Below, piece after piece: positions 8,154 through 16,707 of a stretch of 64,000 nucleotides of DNA. The stretch is taken from positions 12,470-76,469 of the forward strand of contig NZ_SLXI01000002.1 of the NCBI RefSeq assembly GCF_004345785.1, in the 5' to 3' direction. The position numbers and the translations under genes were made by a program. The notes beneath the pieces were generated by a model. That model was not told where the DNA came from. It was given only the letters and a program-made list of their open reading frames with translations, and did no database searches. How positions within the stretch are numbered: position 1 is the stretch's first letter; each line of letters starts with the position of its first letter. The DNA comes from Bisgaardia hudsonensis (lineage in GTDB: Bacteria; Pseudomonadota; Gammaproteobacteria; Enterobacterales; Pasteurellaceae).

Positions 8154-10952
8154 ATGAAAAAAAATAGCACAATTAGTGAGTGGTTATCTTCAAGTGCCTT
8201 GGGTGGTGCAAATCAGTCTTATATTGAAGAACTCTATGAGGATTTTTTGGCTGATCCTTTTTCTGTTGATGAAAGTTGGCAAGAAATTTTCAATGCTTTA
8301 CCTAAACCAAGTAATCTAATTGAGCAACCTCATTCTCAAGTGCGAGATTATTTTAAACGCTTAGCAAGAGAATATTCTGTAAATGGTGCGACGGTCATTG
8401 ATCCAAATGTCAGTGCAAGATTAGTAAATGTATTAAAGTGGGTAAACGGACATCGTAATCGTGGACACCTCCATGCTGATCTCGATCCATTAAAAATATG
8501 GCAGAGAATGGATGCACCTACACTTGATTATAAGTTTTATGGCTTTAGTGATGATGATCTTGATGAAGTCTTTGATATTGGTGGTTATGTTTATAATAAA
8601 GATAAAATTACTTTAAGAGACTTAGCCTTTGCTTTGAAAAATACTTATTGTAGTACTATTGGTCTTGAATTTATGCATGTAAATGATTTAGAAGCAAGAA
8701 CTTGGTTACAACGAAAAGTAGAGAATTTGTTAAATAAGCCCTTATTCAATAAAGAAGAGAAGATAAAGTTTTTAAAAGAATTAACTGCGGCTGACGGTTT
8801 AGAGCGGTATCTTGGTGCCAAATATCCTGGTGCAAAAAGATTTTCTCTTGAAGGAAGTGATTCTTTTATTTTATTAATGAAAGAGATTATTCGCCATGGT
8901 GGGCGTAATGGTATCACCGATATTGTAATGGGAATGGCTCATCGTGGTCGTTTAAATATGTTGATTAATGTATTAGGTAAAAAACCTTCTGAATTATTTG
9001 ATGAGTTTGCTGGTAAATATAATGGTACGGGAACGGGGGATGTGAAGTATCATCAAGGCTTTTCATCTGATTTTATGACCGATAGCGGTGTAGTTCATTT
9101 GGCATTAGCATTTAATCCTTCACATTTAGAAATTGTGAATCCTGTTGTGCTTGGTTCTGTTCGAGCTAGACAAGATCGTATTGGTGATATTCATCGCTCT
9201 CAAGTACTTCCTGTTACGGTACATGGTGATTCTGCTGTTGCTGGACAAGGGGTTGTTCAAGAAACATTGAATATGTCTGCTACTCGTGGATATACAGTTG
9301 GAGGAACAATCCGTATTGTTATTAATAATCAAATAGGTTTTACCACTTCTAATCCTCATGATACAAGATCAACGGAATACAGTACCGATATTGCTAAAAT
9401 GATTGAAGCTCCTGTTATTCATGTGAACGGTGATGATCCTGAAGCAGTGGCTTATGCTGCTCGTATGGCAGTTGAGTTTAGAACTAAATTTAAGCGAGAT
9501 ATTTTTATTGATCTTGTTTCTTATAGACGGCATGGACACAATGAAGCAGATGAACCATCAATGACACAGCCATTGATGTATGCACAAATTAAAAAACATC
9601 CGACACCACCAAAAGTCTATGCAAAACGACTTATAGAAGAAGGAATCATTACAGAAGAAGATTTTATTGAGATAGTTAATGAATACCGAGATGCTTTAGA
9701 TAATGGTGATATAGTTGTACCAGAATTAACCGAAATGGATCCTGAAACACAAGATTGGCGAAAATTTCTAACACAAGAATGGTCGTCTTATGATGGTAGC
9801 TTTGAAAAAGATCGTTTTATGGGATTAGCACAAAAAGTATGCGAATATCCAGAAAATCATATTATTCATAACCGAGTGAAAAAAGTTTATGATGATAGAG
9901 CTTTGATGGCAAAAGGTGAAAAGTTATTTGATTGGGGAATGGCTGAAACAATGGCTTATGCGACGCTCCTTGATGATGGTCATAATATTCGTTTATCTGG
10001 AGAAGATGCCGGACGTGCGACTTTCTCTCATCGTCATTCTGTGTTACATAATCAAAATGATGGTACGCTTTATATTCCACTTACTCAACTTCATAGTCAG
10101 CAAGGGCATTTTGAAGTTTGGGATTCTGTTTTATCAGAAGAAGCGGTATTAGCCTACGAATATGGATATGCGACAGCGACACCAAGAACGTTGACCATTT
10201 GGGAAGCACAATTTGGTGATTTTGCTAATGTAGCACAAGTAGTAATTGACCAATTTATTAGCTCAGGTGAACAGAAATGGGGGCGTATGTGTGGCTTGGT
10301 AATGTTACTACCTCATGGTTATGAAGGGCAAGGTCCAGAACATTCTTCTGCAAGATTAGAGCGTTATTTGCAACTTTGTGCACAGCAAAATATGCAAGTT
10401 TGTGTACCTTCAACACCAGCCCAAATTTATCATTTATTACGTCGTCAAATGCTGAGAACAATTCGTCGTCCATTAGTTGTGCTCACACCAAAATCTTTGT
10501 TGCGTCACCCATTAGCAGTTTCCTCAATTGATGAGTTAGTGAATGGAGAATATCGAAATGTTTTACCTGAATATGATGATTTAGATCCAAAACAAGTGAG
10601 AAAAGTAGTAATGTGTTCGGGTAAAGTTTATTATGATCTTCTCGAAACTCGCCGTAAAAATAATCAGACTGATGTTGCAATCCTGAGAATAGAACAGCTT
10701 TATCCTTATCCTCATGAGGAAATGGAAAAAGTCTTAGCTGTTTATAATCACGTAAAAGATTACGTATGGTGTCAAGAAGAGCCACAAAATCAGGGCGCTT
10801 GGTATTGTTGTCAACATAATTTCCTATCTTCTTTACCAAAAGGTAGTGAGTTACATTATGTTGGTCGTCCTGCTTCGGCTTCTCCAGCAGTTGGTTATAT
10901 GTCCTTACATATACAACAACAAGAAACATTAATTTCAGAGGCGTTGGCGTAG
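8154..10952 (+). CDS. sucA: 2-oxoglutarate dehydrogenase E1 component
   Basis: E1 is the thiamine-diphosphate-dependent decarboxylase of the 2-oxoglutarate dehydrogenase complex, feeding succinyl groups to SucB. At 932 residues it matches the E. coli length (933). Visible elements are the N-terminal E2-contact segment (GANQSYIEELYEDFLADP), the catalytic-core segment MGMAHRGRLN near 263-272, the thiamine diphosphate and metal region from HGDSAVAGQG to INNQIGFTT, and RRHGHNEADEP. An in-frame GTG at 8145 is possible, but ATG 8154 sits correctly behind AGGTGG and matches the family start. sucB follows after 73 bp. The lpdA E3 subunit is not in this window. Confidence 0.96.
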   Translation: MKKNSTISEWLSSSALGGANQSYIEELYEDFLADPFSVDESWQEIFNALPKPSNLIEQPHSQVRDYFKRLAREYSVNGATVIDPNVSARLVNVLKWVNGHRNRGHLHADLDPLKIWQRMDAPTLDYKFYGFSDDDLDEVFDIGGYVYNKDKITLRDLAFALKNTYCSTIGLEFMHVNDLEARTWLQRKVENLLNKPLFNKEEKIKFLKELTAADGLERYLGAKYPGAKRFSLEGSDSFILLMKEIIRHGGRNGITDIVMGMAHRGRLNMLINVLGKKPSELFDEFAGKYNGTGTGDVKYHQGFSSDFMTDSGVVHLALAFNPSHLEIVNPVVLGSVRARQDRIGDIHRSQVLPVTVHGDSAVAGQGVVQETLNMSATRGYTVGGTIRIVINNQIGFTTSNPHDTRSTEYSTDIAKMIEAPVIHVNGDDPEAVAYAARMAVEFRTKFKRDIFIDLVSYRRHGHNEADEPSMTQPLMYAQIKKHPTPPKVYAKRLIEEGIITEEDFIEIVNEYRDALDNGDIVVPELTEMDPETQDWRKFLTQEWSSYDGSFEKDRFMGLAQKVCEYPENHIIHNRVKKVYDDRALMAKGEKLFDWGMAETMAYATLLDDGHNIRLSGEDAGRATFSHRHSVLHNQNDGTLYIPLTQLHSQQGHFEVWDSVLSEEAVLAYEYGYATATPRTLTIWEAQFGDFANVAQVVIDQFISSGEQKWGRMCGLVMLLPHGYEGQGPEHSSARLERYLQLCAQQNMQVCVPSTPAQIYHLLRRQMLRTIRRPLVVLTPKSLLRHPLAVSSIDELVNGEYRNVLPEYDDLDPKQVRKVVMCSGKVYYDLLETRRKNNQTDVAILRIEQLYPYPHEEMEKVLAVYNHVKDYVWCQEEPQNQGAWYCCQHNFLSSLPKGSELHYVGRPASASPAVGYMSLHIQQQETLISEALA

Positions 10953-11025
10953 AAAAAATATATTATATGGTAATTAAAAATTAAGATAAAAATTACCGCA
11001 CTTTTTAGATAATAAGGAATTAAAT

Positions 11026-12258
11026 ATGAGTAATTTTGACATTTTAACCCCCGTTCTTCCTGAGTCAGTTGCTGATGCGACCGTTGTGGTATGGCATAAA
11101 AAGGTTGGAGATAATATTAAACGTGATGATATTCTCGTTGAGATAGAAACTGATAAAGTTGTTCTTGAAGTTCCTGCAATGTCAGATGGTATCCTTGATA
11201 GTATTTTAGAACCTGAGGGGGCTACAGTAACCAGTAAGCAGCTACTAGGTAAAATGTCAGAGTTAGCGGTCTCTGGTGGGGTAACTAGAGCAACGACTCA
11301 AGTATCGGAAAAAACACCTTCTGATCGTCATTCAGCTTCATTAACAACAAATACAAAAAGTAGTGATACGGTTAGTCCTGCTATTCGTCGATTATTAGCT
11401 GAAAATGATTTAGATGTATCACAAATTAAAGGATCTGGCGTTGGTGGACGTATTACTCGTGAAGATGTTGAAAAAGTATTGTCGTCAGAGAACGAATTGT
11501 CAAATAATCAAGAAAATGCAGATGTTAAGCCATTAACTCCATTTAATCATATTGGAGATAGAGATGAAAAACGTGTTCCGATGACTAGATTACGTAAGCG
11601 TATTGCTGAGCGTTTATTGGAAGTCAAAAATAGTACTGCTATGCTCACTACATTTAATGAAGTAGATATGCAACCTATTATGACATTGCGTAAAACTTAT
11701 GGTGAAAAATTTGAAAAGCAACATGGTGCTCGCTTAGGTTTTATGTCTTTTTACATAAAAGCGATTGTTGAAGCCTTAAAACGTTTTCCTGAAATTAATG
11801 CGTCTATTGATGGCGATGATATTGTTTACCATAATTACTTTGATATTAGTATTGCGGTTTCAACTCCAAGAGGTTTAGTTACGCCAGTATTGCGTAATTG
11901 TGATAAATTAAGTATGGCAGAGATTGAAAAACAAATAAAATTACTCGCAGAGAAAGGTCGAAATGGTAAACTTACCGTTGAAGATTTAACTGGAGGTAAT
12001 TTCACGCTCACAAATGGTGGAGTATTTGGATCATTAATGTCCACACCAATTATAAACCCACCACAAAGTGCAATTTTAGGTATGCACGCCATCAAAGAAC
12101 GTCCTGTTGCGATCAATGGTGAGGTAGTGATTCGTCCAATGATGTATCTTGCCTTATCTTATGATCATAGATTAATTGATGGTAAAGAAAGCGTGAGCTT
12201 TTTGGTGGCAATCAAAGATCTTCTTGAAGACCCAACAAGATTATTATTGGAAATTTAG
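11026..12258 (+). CDS. sucB: Dihydrolipoyllysine succinyltransferase, E2 of the 2-oxoglutarate dehydrogenase complex
   Basis: E2 transfers succinyl groups from lipoyl-lysine to CoA and forms the core of the complex. The 410 residues show one lipoyl domain with the modified lysine in [12 protein letters not shown] (about residues 40-51), a flexible Thr/Ser-rich linker, and a peripheral subunit-binding domain ([11 protein letters not shown] to GGRITREDV, about 119-150). The catalytic acyltransferase domain ends in [12 protein letters not shown], carrying the active-site His and Asp. Length and layout match E. coli SucB (405). It lies downstream of sucA on the same strand, with an uptake signal (10995-11003) in the spacer, and is followed by a strong terminator. 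Confidence 0.96.
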   Translation: MSNFDILTPVLPESVADATVVVWHKKVGDNIKRDDILVEIETDKVVLEVPAMSDGILDSILEPEGATVTSKQLLGKMSELAVSGGVTRATTQVSEKTPSDRHSASLTTNTKSSDTVSPAIRRLLAENDLDVSQIKGSGVGGRITREDVEKVLSSENELSNNQENADVKPLTPFNHIGDRDEKRVPMTRLRKRIAERLLEVKNSTAMLTTFNEVDMQPIMTLRKTYGEKFEKQHGARLGFMSFYIKAIVEALKRFPEINASIDGDDIVYHNYFDISIAVSTPRGLVTPVLRNCDKLSMAEIEKQIKLLAEKGRNGKLTVEDLTGGNFTLTNGGVFGSLMSTPIINPPQSAILGMHAIKERPVAINGEVVIRPMMYLALSYDHRLIDGKESVSFLVAIKDLLEDPTRLLLEI

Positions 12259-12269
12259 CTCATTAATCT

Positions 12270-12316
12270 AAAAGTTTGTTAATGCTTAGTATTATACAGT
12301 ATTAACAAACTTTTTT
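12270..12316 (+). terminator. Terminator after sucB
   Basis: AAAAGTTTGTTAAT (12270-12283) pairs perfectly with ATTAACAAACTTTT (12301-12314), followed by a T run; the loop is 17 bases. Confidence 0.9.
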
Positions 12317-12362
12317 ATTTATATGAGGAGATTACCTAAAGCAGAAAAGTCTTTTGTAATGT

Positions 12363-13205
12363 TTATTTATTGTCGGCAACTTTTATTTTTTCTTGTTGGA
12401 GTTTAAACCATTCTATTGGCGATTGACCTACAATACGAGAGAATGCACGCGTAAAAGATTCATTATGACTATAACCAACTCTATCGGCAATAAGCATAAT
12501 AGGGAGACCTTTTAGTAGTAATGTTTGTGCAAGGGTTATTCGCCAATGAGTAATATAATCTATAGGAGACATTCCAATAATTTGTTTAAAGTAACTTGCA
12601 AAGCGAGAACGGGACATTGATGCTTTCTTGGCTAAAATATCAACTTGCCAATTGTATTCGGGTTTTTCGTGAATCTCTAATAAAACACCACTTAATTGTT
12701 TATCCGTTAATCCTTTTAATAGCCCTACTTTAATATGTTTTTCTTCTAAACAACAGCGAACAACTCTAAGCGTAAGATAAGCACATAGATGATGGATTGT
12801 TGAAGCATATCCTAACGCCATTTTTTCAGTTTCTTCATAAATTAATGATGTGATTGTATCTAGCTCTGGATGAGAATGTAATTGTAAAGTAACAATATTT
12901 TGTATCGTATGAGTAAGTGGATTATTTATCCCCTCTCCAAAATCAAAACTAATACAAAAAATATCTAATTCATCATTTAGGGGATGAATATGATGGGATA
13001 TTTCAGATGAAATAAAGACTATACAAGGATAATCAATACGTTGAACAGGCTGATTTTTAACTTTTAACAAACAGCTACCTTGGCGAATAATATGTAAATG
13101 ACCTTTATTTTGAGTTTCAAATTGGGTCAGGTGGCATAGTCGTCCAATAAAAAATAGATCTGTTCTAAAAGGGAAATAATGAAATAAATGACTTAATACA
13201 TCCAT
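12363..13205 (-). CDS. AraC-family transcriptional regulator with N-terminal cupin
   Basis: A 280-residue regulator. The N-terminal half (about residues 5-190) looks like an AraC-type cupin sensor domain (LHIIRQGSCLLKV, then PCIVFISS). The C-terminal 95 residues carry two helix-turn-helix motifs, the first around DILAKKASMSRSRFASYFKQ and the second ending RVGYSHNESFTRAFSRIVGQ. This C-terminus is the canonical AraC/XylS DNA-binding domain. The gene is divergent from the exported hydrolase, with 115 bp between start codons, and most likely controls it. The effector is unknown. AraC-type regulators with this cupin often sit next to the enzyme gene they activate. Confidence 0.88.
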   Translation of the reverse strand: MDVLSHLFHYFPFRTDLFFIGRLCHLTQFETQNKGHLHIIRQGSCLLKVKNQPVQRIDYPCIVFISSEISHHIHPLNDELDIFCISFDFGEGINNPLTHTIQNIVTLQLHSHPELDTITSLIYEETEKMALGYASTIHHLCAYLTLRVVRCCLEEKHIKVGLLKGLTDKQLSGVLLEIHEKPEYNWQVDILAKKASMSRSRFASYFKQIIGMSPIDYITHWRITLAQTLLLKGLPIMLIADRVGYSHNESFTRAFSRIVGQSPIEWFKLQQEKIKVADNK

Positions 13206-13320
13206 TTTGAGATTCTCGGTTAATAAATTTAGAGTATCGGTTAAAACAGTGAAGTATATTCACTTTAGAATAATCACATCTCAAGAGGAGATATTATCAA
13301 TTATTATTTAAGGAGTTATT

Positions 13321-14157
13321 ATGACAGATAAACAAGCAATTGAACAGATTGATCAAGAACGTCGTTCAACATTACAAAGTGGCTCACGTATTGCAATGGC
13401 TGCAAGTGTACTGGGAGCTATGGGGTTAAGCGGTGTTGCAAATGCAAGTAATTCAAAATCAGCTTCAACTGCTTATGCTGAGCCAGAACAATATGCTATG
13501 CCAAGAAAAGGAATGTTGATTGATAAAAAACGTGTGGCATTGGTTGTAGTTGATCCACAAATTGATTTTTTAAGTCCTGATGGTGTAACTTGGCCAGTAA
13601 TGAAAGAAAGTATTATGGAAAATAATACAGTCGAAAATATTGAGCGTTTATTTAAAGCTGCTAAATCAGTAGATATGCCTGTAATTGTTTCACCGCATTA
13701 TTATTATCCACAAGATCATCAATGGGAATTTGGTGGACCAGCTGAACATTTTATGCATGATAGTGGAATGTTTGCTCGTAAAAGTGCGTATAGTATGGAA
13801 GGTTTTGAAGGTTCTGGTGCCGATTTTATGCCACAATATAAACCTTATATTTTTGATGGGAAAACAGTTATTGCATCACCACATAAAGTATTTGGACCAG
13901 AAACTAATGATGTAGTACTTCAATTACGTAAACGTAAAATTGATCAAGTGATTCTTGCTGGTATGTCGGCAAATTTATGTATTGAATCGCATTTACGTCA
14001 ATTAGTTGAACAAGGGTTTGAAGTAGCAGTGGTGAAAGATGCGACAGCAGGTGTTAAATTACCAGAAGGTGATGGTTATTTATCTGCATTAATCAATTTC
14101 CGACTCATTGCTAATGATTTATGGACAACTGATGAAGCCGTTAAAAAAATAGCGTAA
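13321..14157 (+). CDS. Exported isochorismatase-fold cysteine hydrolase with Tat-like signal peptide
   Basis: A 278-residue protein. The N-terminus carries a twin-arginine-like signal, RRSTLQSGSR at residues 14-23. A mild hydrophobic stretch and an ANA-S cleavage site after residue 42 follow. The mature part is an isochorismatase-like hydrolase with the catalytic triad visible: Asp78 (VVVDPQIDF), Lys189 (ASPHK) and Cys220 (SANLCIESH). The family covers nicotinamidases, ureidoacrylate hydrolases and others, so the substrate cannot be named. AAGGAG precedes ATG 13321. Export of a cofactorless hydrolase by Tat suggests it folds in the cytoplasm first. The divergent AraC-type gene is the probable regulator, and a hairpin terminator closes the unit. 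Confidence 0.88.
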   Translation: MTDKQAIEQIDQERRSTLQSGSRIAMAASVLGAMGLSGVANASNSKSASTAYAEPEQYAMPRKGMLIDKKRVALVVVDPQIDFLSPDGVTWPVMKESIMENNTVENIERLFKAAKSVDMPVIVSPHYYYPQDHQWEFGGPAEHFMHDSGMFARKSAYSMEGFEGSGADFMPQYKPYIFDGKTVIASPHKVFGPETNDVVLQLRKRKIDQVILAGMSANLCIESHLRQLVEQGFEVAVVKDATAGVKLPEGDGYLSALINFRLIANDLWTTDEAVKKIA

Positions 14158-14248
14158 TAAAAATATTTAGAGTAGGACATAAATAAGCATTATATTTATT
14201 TAATCCTAATGTAGCAAAGTTAATGTATTTTACTAGTGTCTTTAATTT

Positions 14249-14286
14249 AATAAGCAATCTGATTTATTTAGATTGCTTATTTTTTC
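14249..14286 (+). terminator. Terminator after the isochorismatase-like gene
   Basis: AATAAGCAATCT (14249-14260) pairs with AGATTGCTTATT (14270-14281) and is followed by T residues. It lies between convergent genes and may serve both. Confidence 0.85.
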
Positions 14287-14316
14287 ATTGATATTCTAGC
14301 CTAGCTATACAAATTT

Positions 14317-15168
14317 TTAATATAAAATAGAATAAAGTAAACGACGGTATTTATTGGTTATAGGATCGCTATTTCCAATCGCCGATAGAATGGATAAAAA
14401 TTCTTTTTTTACTTCACCATTTTCTGCACCTAAATCTGTTTTTAAAATAGAGAATAACAATTCTAATGCCTCTTCATTGCGATTGGCTTGGTGTAGTTGA
14501 ATAGCCAATTTTAAGGCAATTTCAGCGGTTGGGCTTTTTCTATAATCTTCTTGTAATTGCTGAATTTCTGGCGTATCCGCTGCTTTAATTAATAATTCAA
14601 TTTGAGCTTGTAATCCTTGCCAGCGGCTATCTCTATCTTGTAAAGGGATTTTGTTTAAAATTTCTTGAGCTGGTTCGGTACGTTTCATTGCAATATAGGT
14701 TTCAGCATAAAGTAATGCAATATCACTGTTTTTTTGATCTGATAATTCCCAAGCTTCTTTTAACAAAGGAAGAGCATCATTATAGTTTTCTACTGCCAAT
14801 AAATCTAAGGCTTGATTAAATTTAATTTCCTCTTCTTTAGGGAGAATAGCTGATAAACGTTGTCGAAGTGTTTCTTCATCTAAAGCCCCAGGAAACGCAT
14901 CTAAAGGGCTACCATCTTTAAATAAATAAGTGGTAGGCAGTGCTTGTATTCTAAATTGAGCGGCTATCATTTGTTCAGTTTCACAATTTACTTTCGCTAA
15001 AATAAATTGCCCCTGATAGTTATCTGCATAGCGTTCAAGAACAGCTAAAAATTCCATTGATTGCTGATGACTTGGAGCATAAAAAGTTATCACTAAAGGG
15101 ATATCTTGAGAACGCTGTAAGGTTTCCGTAAGGTTTTGTTCATTAATTTCAATAATGTATTCAGACAT
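14317..15168 (-). CDS. cnoX: CnoX (YbbN) chaperone-holdase, thioredoxin fold plus TPR
   Basis: The 283 residues align along their length with E. coli CnoX/YbbN (284), a holdase that protects proteins during chlorine stress and hands them to GroEL. An N-terminal thioredoxin fold (residues 1-110) is followed by TPR-like helices (EEEIKFNQALDLLAVENYND onwards). The conserved C-terminal helix, YRRLLYSILY, corresponds to the part reported to dock on GroEL. The thioredoxin active-site position reads APSHQQSME with no cysteine, so it cannot act as an oxidoreductase there. One cysteine remains in KVNCETEQM, at the position of the conserved E. coli CnoX cysteine. The gene is convergent with the preceding hydrolase gene, and an AT-rich island begins upstream of it. 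Confidence 0.93.
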   Translation of the reverse strand: MSEYIIEINEQNLTETLQRSQDIPLVITFYAPSHQQSMEFLAVLERYADNYQGQFILAKVNCETEQMIAAQFRIQALPTTYLFKDGSPLDAFPGALDEETLRQRLSAILPKEEEIKFNQALDLLAVENYNDALPLLKEAWELSDQKNSDIALLYAETYIAMKRTEPAQEILNKIPLQDRDSRWQGLQAQIELLIKAADTPEIQQLQEDYRKSPTAEIALKLAIQLHQANRNEEALELLFSILKTDLGAENGEVKKEFLSILSAIGNSDPITNKYRRLLYSILY

Positions 15169-15393
15169 CGTAATTCCTAATAATTAATAGAGTATTTGAT
15201 TGTAACAAAGTGCGGTTGTTTTTTTAATAGTTTTGTTTGAGGTATTGGTTATATATTAATTAAAGGATTTATATTTTTCATTTTAAGCTTGTTTATTAAA
15301 AATAATATACTACGTATCATTTTGATTAAATAAGAACTTATAGTTTAATATAATAAAATTATTTTTTATGTTGTAGAAAAGTTAGGAAATAGA

Positions 15394-16707
15394 ATGGCAT
15401 TACTTGAGAAAGAATTAGAAATAATAAATTTAGAACAATTATTTGGTTTAACGTTATCTATCCCAGATTATCAAAGACCATATAGATGGACTACTAAATC
15501 TACGAATATATTATTTTCAGATACTTATGAAGCATTTAAAAATAATTTAGAAGAATATCGATTAGGTTCTGTAATACTGCATTTGGATAAAAATGAATAC
15601 AATATTGTAGATGGTCAGCAAAGATTAACTACTCTAGCAATATTACTTTATTGTTTAGATGAGAAAGCTAATGATCTTTTACAAGAAAAATATAATGAAT
15701 TATCGGTAGAGGCTGTAAAAAATAATAACCAGTTGCTTTCTAAATTAGTTGGAAAACTAGAGGAACAAGAAAGGCAAAGTTATAAAGAATACATTTTGAA
15801 GAATTGTAAAATAGTTAAGATTGTTACTGATAATGTACAAGAGGCTTTTCAATTTTTTGATTCGCAAAATTCTAGAGGAAAAGAATTAGAGCCTCATGAT
15901 TTATTGAAATCATACCATTTAAGAGAAATGAATAATGAAAGTAATGCTTTGAAATTAGAGATTATAGAAAAGTGGGAGAATGTTAATTCATCAGAATTAT
16001 CAAGCTTATTTAAAGATTATTTATACCCAATTAAACAATGGTATAAAGGAAAAAATGGGCTAGGATATAATGAGAAGAAAATTCATCATTTTAAAGGAAT
16101 TAAAATGAGTTATGAATATAATTATGTCCACTATCACAAAGCAAGTGCTATTTATATTGAGAATTTTAATGGGTTTTATCATCTTGATTCATTAAGTCAA
16201 TTTCAATTGACTCAGCCAATAATATCGGGAAAACGTTTTTTCTATTATGTCTATCATTACTATGATTTATTAAATGCAATAAATGAAAAGATAGAAGATT
16301 TTTATAAATCGGAACAAATAAATTTAGATAATTTGAGTAGAGGTGCTGGTAATATTTATATATTAAGGTTATATAAATGTGCATTGTTATTTTTTGTAGA
16401 TAGGTTTGGTTTGGATTTTTTGGATGTTAATGTAATGAGGCAATTATTTTATTGGAGCTACTCCTTAAGGTTAGTAATGAACTCTGTTTATCTCGAAAGC
16501 ATAAATAAGTATGCAAGAGGACGACATGAAAGAATTAATTCTGGATTAAATATATTTAATGAAATTAGTGAAATGAAAGAGCCAAAAGATATATTGTTAT
16601 TAGATTTTGAAAATATATTATCTAAAGATAATTTAGATAGTAATGGAAATTACGAAGATATAATAAAAAAAATAAAATTATGGAATGGAGTAAAGAGCAA
16701 TGTGTAA
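15394..16707 (+). CDS. DUF262-domain protein, first gene of a putative two-gene restriction-like system
   Basis: A 437-residue protein with an N-terminal DUF262 domain: the entry motif IPDYQRPYRW (about residues 24-33) and the nucleotide-binding DGQQRLTTLAIL (about 74-85), then QNSRGKELEPHDLLKSYHL near 160-180. The C-terminal half is helical and shows no DUF1524/HNH motif, unlike its neighbour. DUF262 proteins include the NTPase half of GmrSD and the nucleases BrxU and SspE, which restrict modified phage DNA. This copy could be the NTPase or recognition partner. ATG 15394 lies behind TTAGGA, and its end overlaps the next gene by 8 bp. The DNA is clearly more AT-rich than the flanking cnoX and uup, suggesting acquisition. 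Function as defence is inference. Confidence 0.82.
   Translation: MALLEKELEIINLEQLFGLTLSIPDYQRPYRWTTKSTNILFSDTYEAFKNNLEEYRLGSVILHLDKNEYNIVDGQQRLTTLAILLYCLDEKANDLLQEKYNELSVEAVKNNNQLLSKLVGKLEEQERQSYKEYILKNCKIVKIVTDNVQEAFQFFDSQNSRGKELEPHDLLKSYHLREMNNESNALKLEIIEKWENVNSSELSSLFKDYLYPIKQWYKGKNGLGYNEKKIHHFKGIKMSYEYNYVHYHKASAIYIENFNGFYHLDSLSQFQLTQPIISGKRFFYYVYHYYDLLNAINEKIEDFYKSEQINLDNLSRGAGNIYILRLYKCALLFFVDRFGLDFLDVNVMRQLFYWSYSLRLVMNSVYLESINKYARGRHERINSGLNIFNEISEMKEPKDILLLDFENILSKDNLDSNGNYEDIIKKIKLWNGVKSNV

Noticed and set aside
10483-10929. 148-codon minus-strand frame opposite sucA
   Set aside because: It lies antisense to conserved sucA sequence and has no plausible protein domain.
15169-15393. 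tRNA gene or attachment site at the left edge of the DUF262 island
   Set aside because: No cloverleaf-like sequence or matching direct repeat was seen at the two island edges, so there is no evidence for integrase-mediated insertion.
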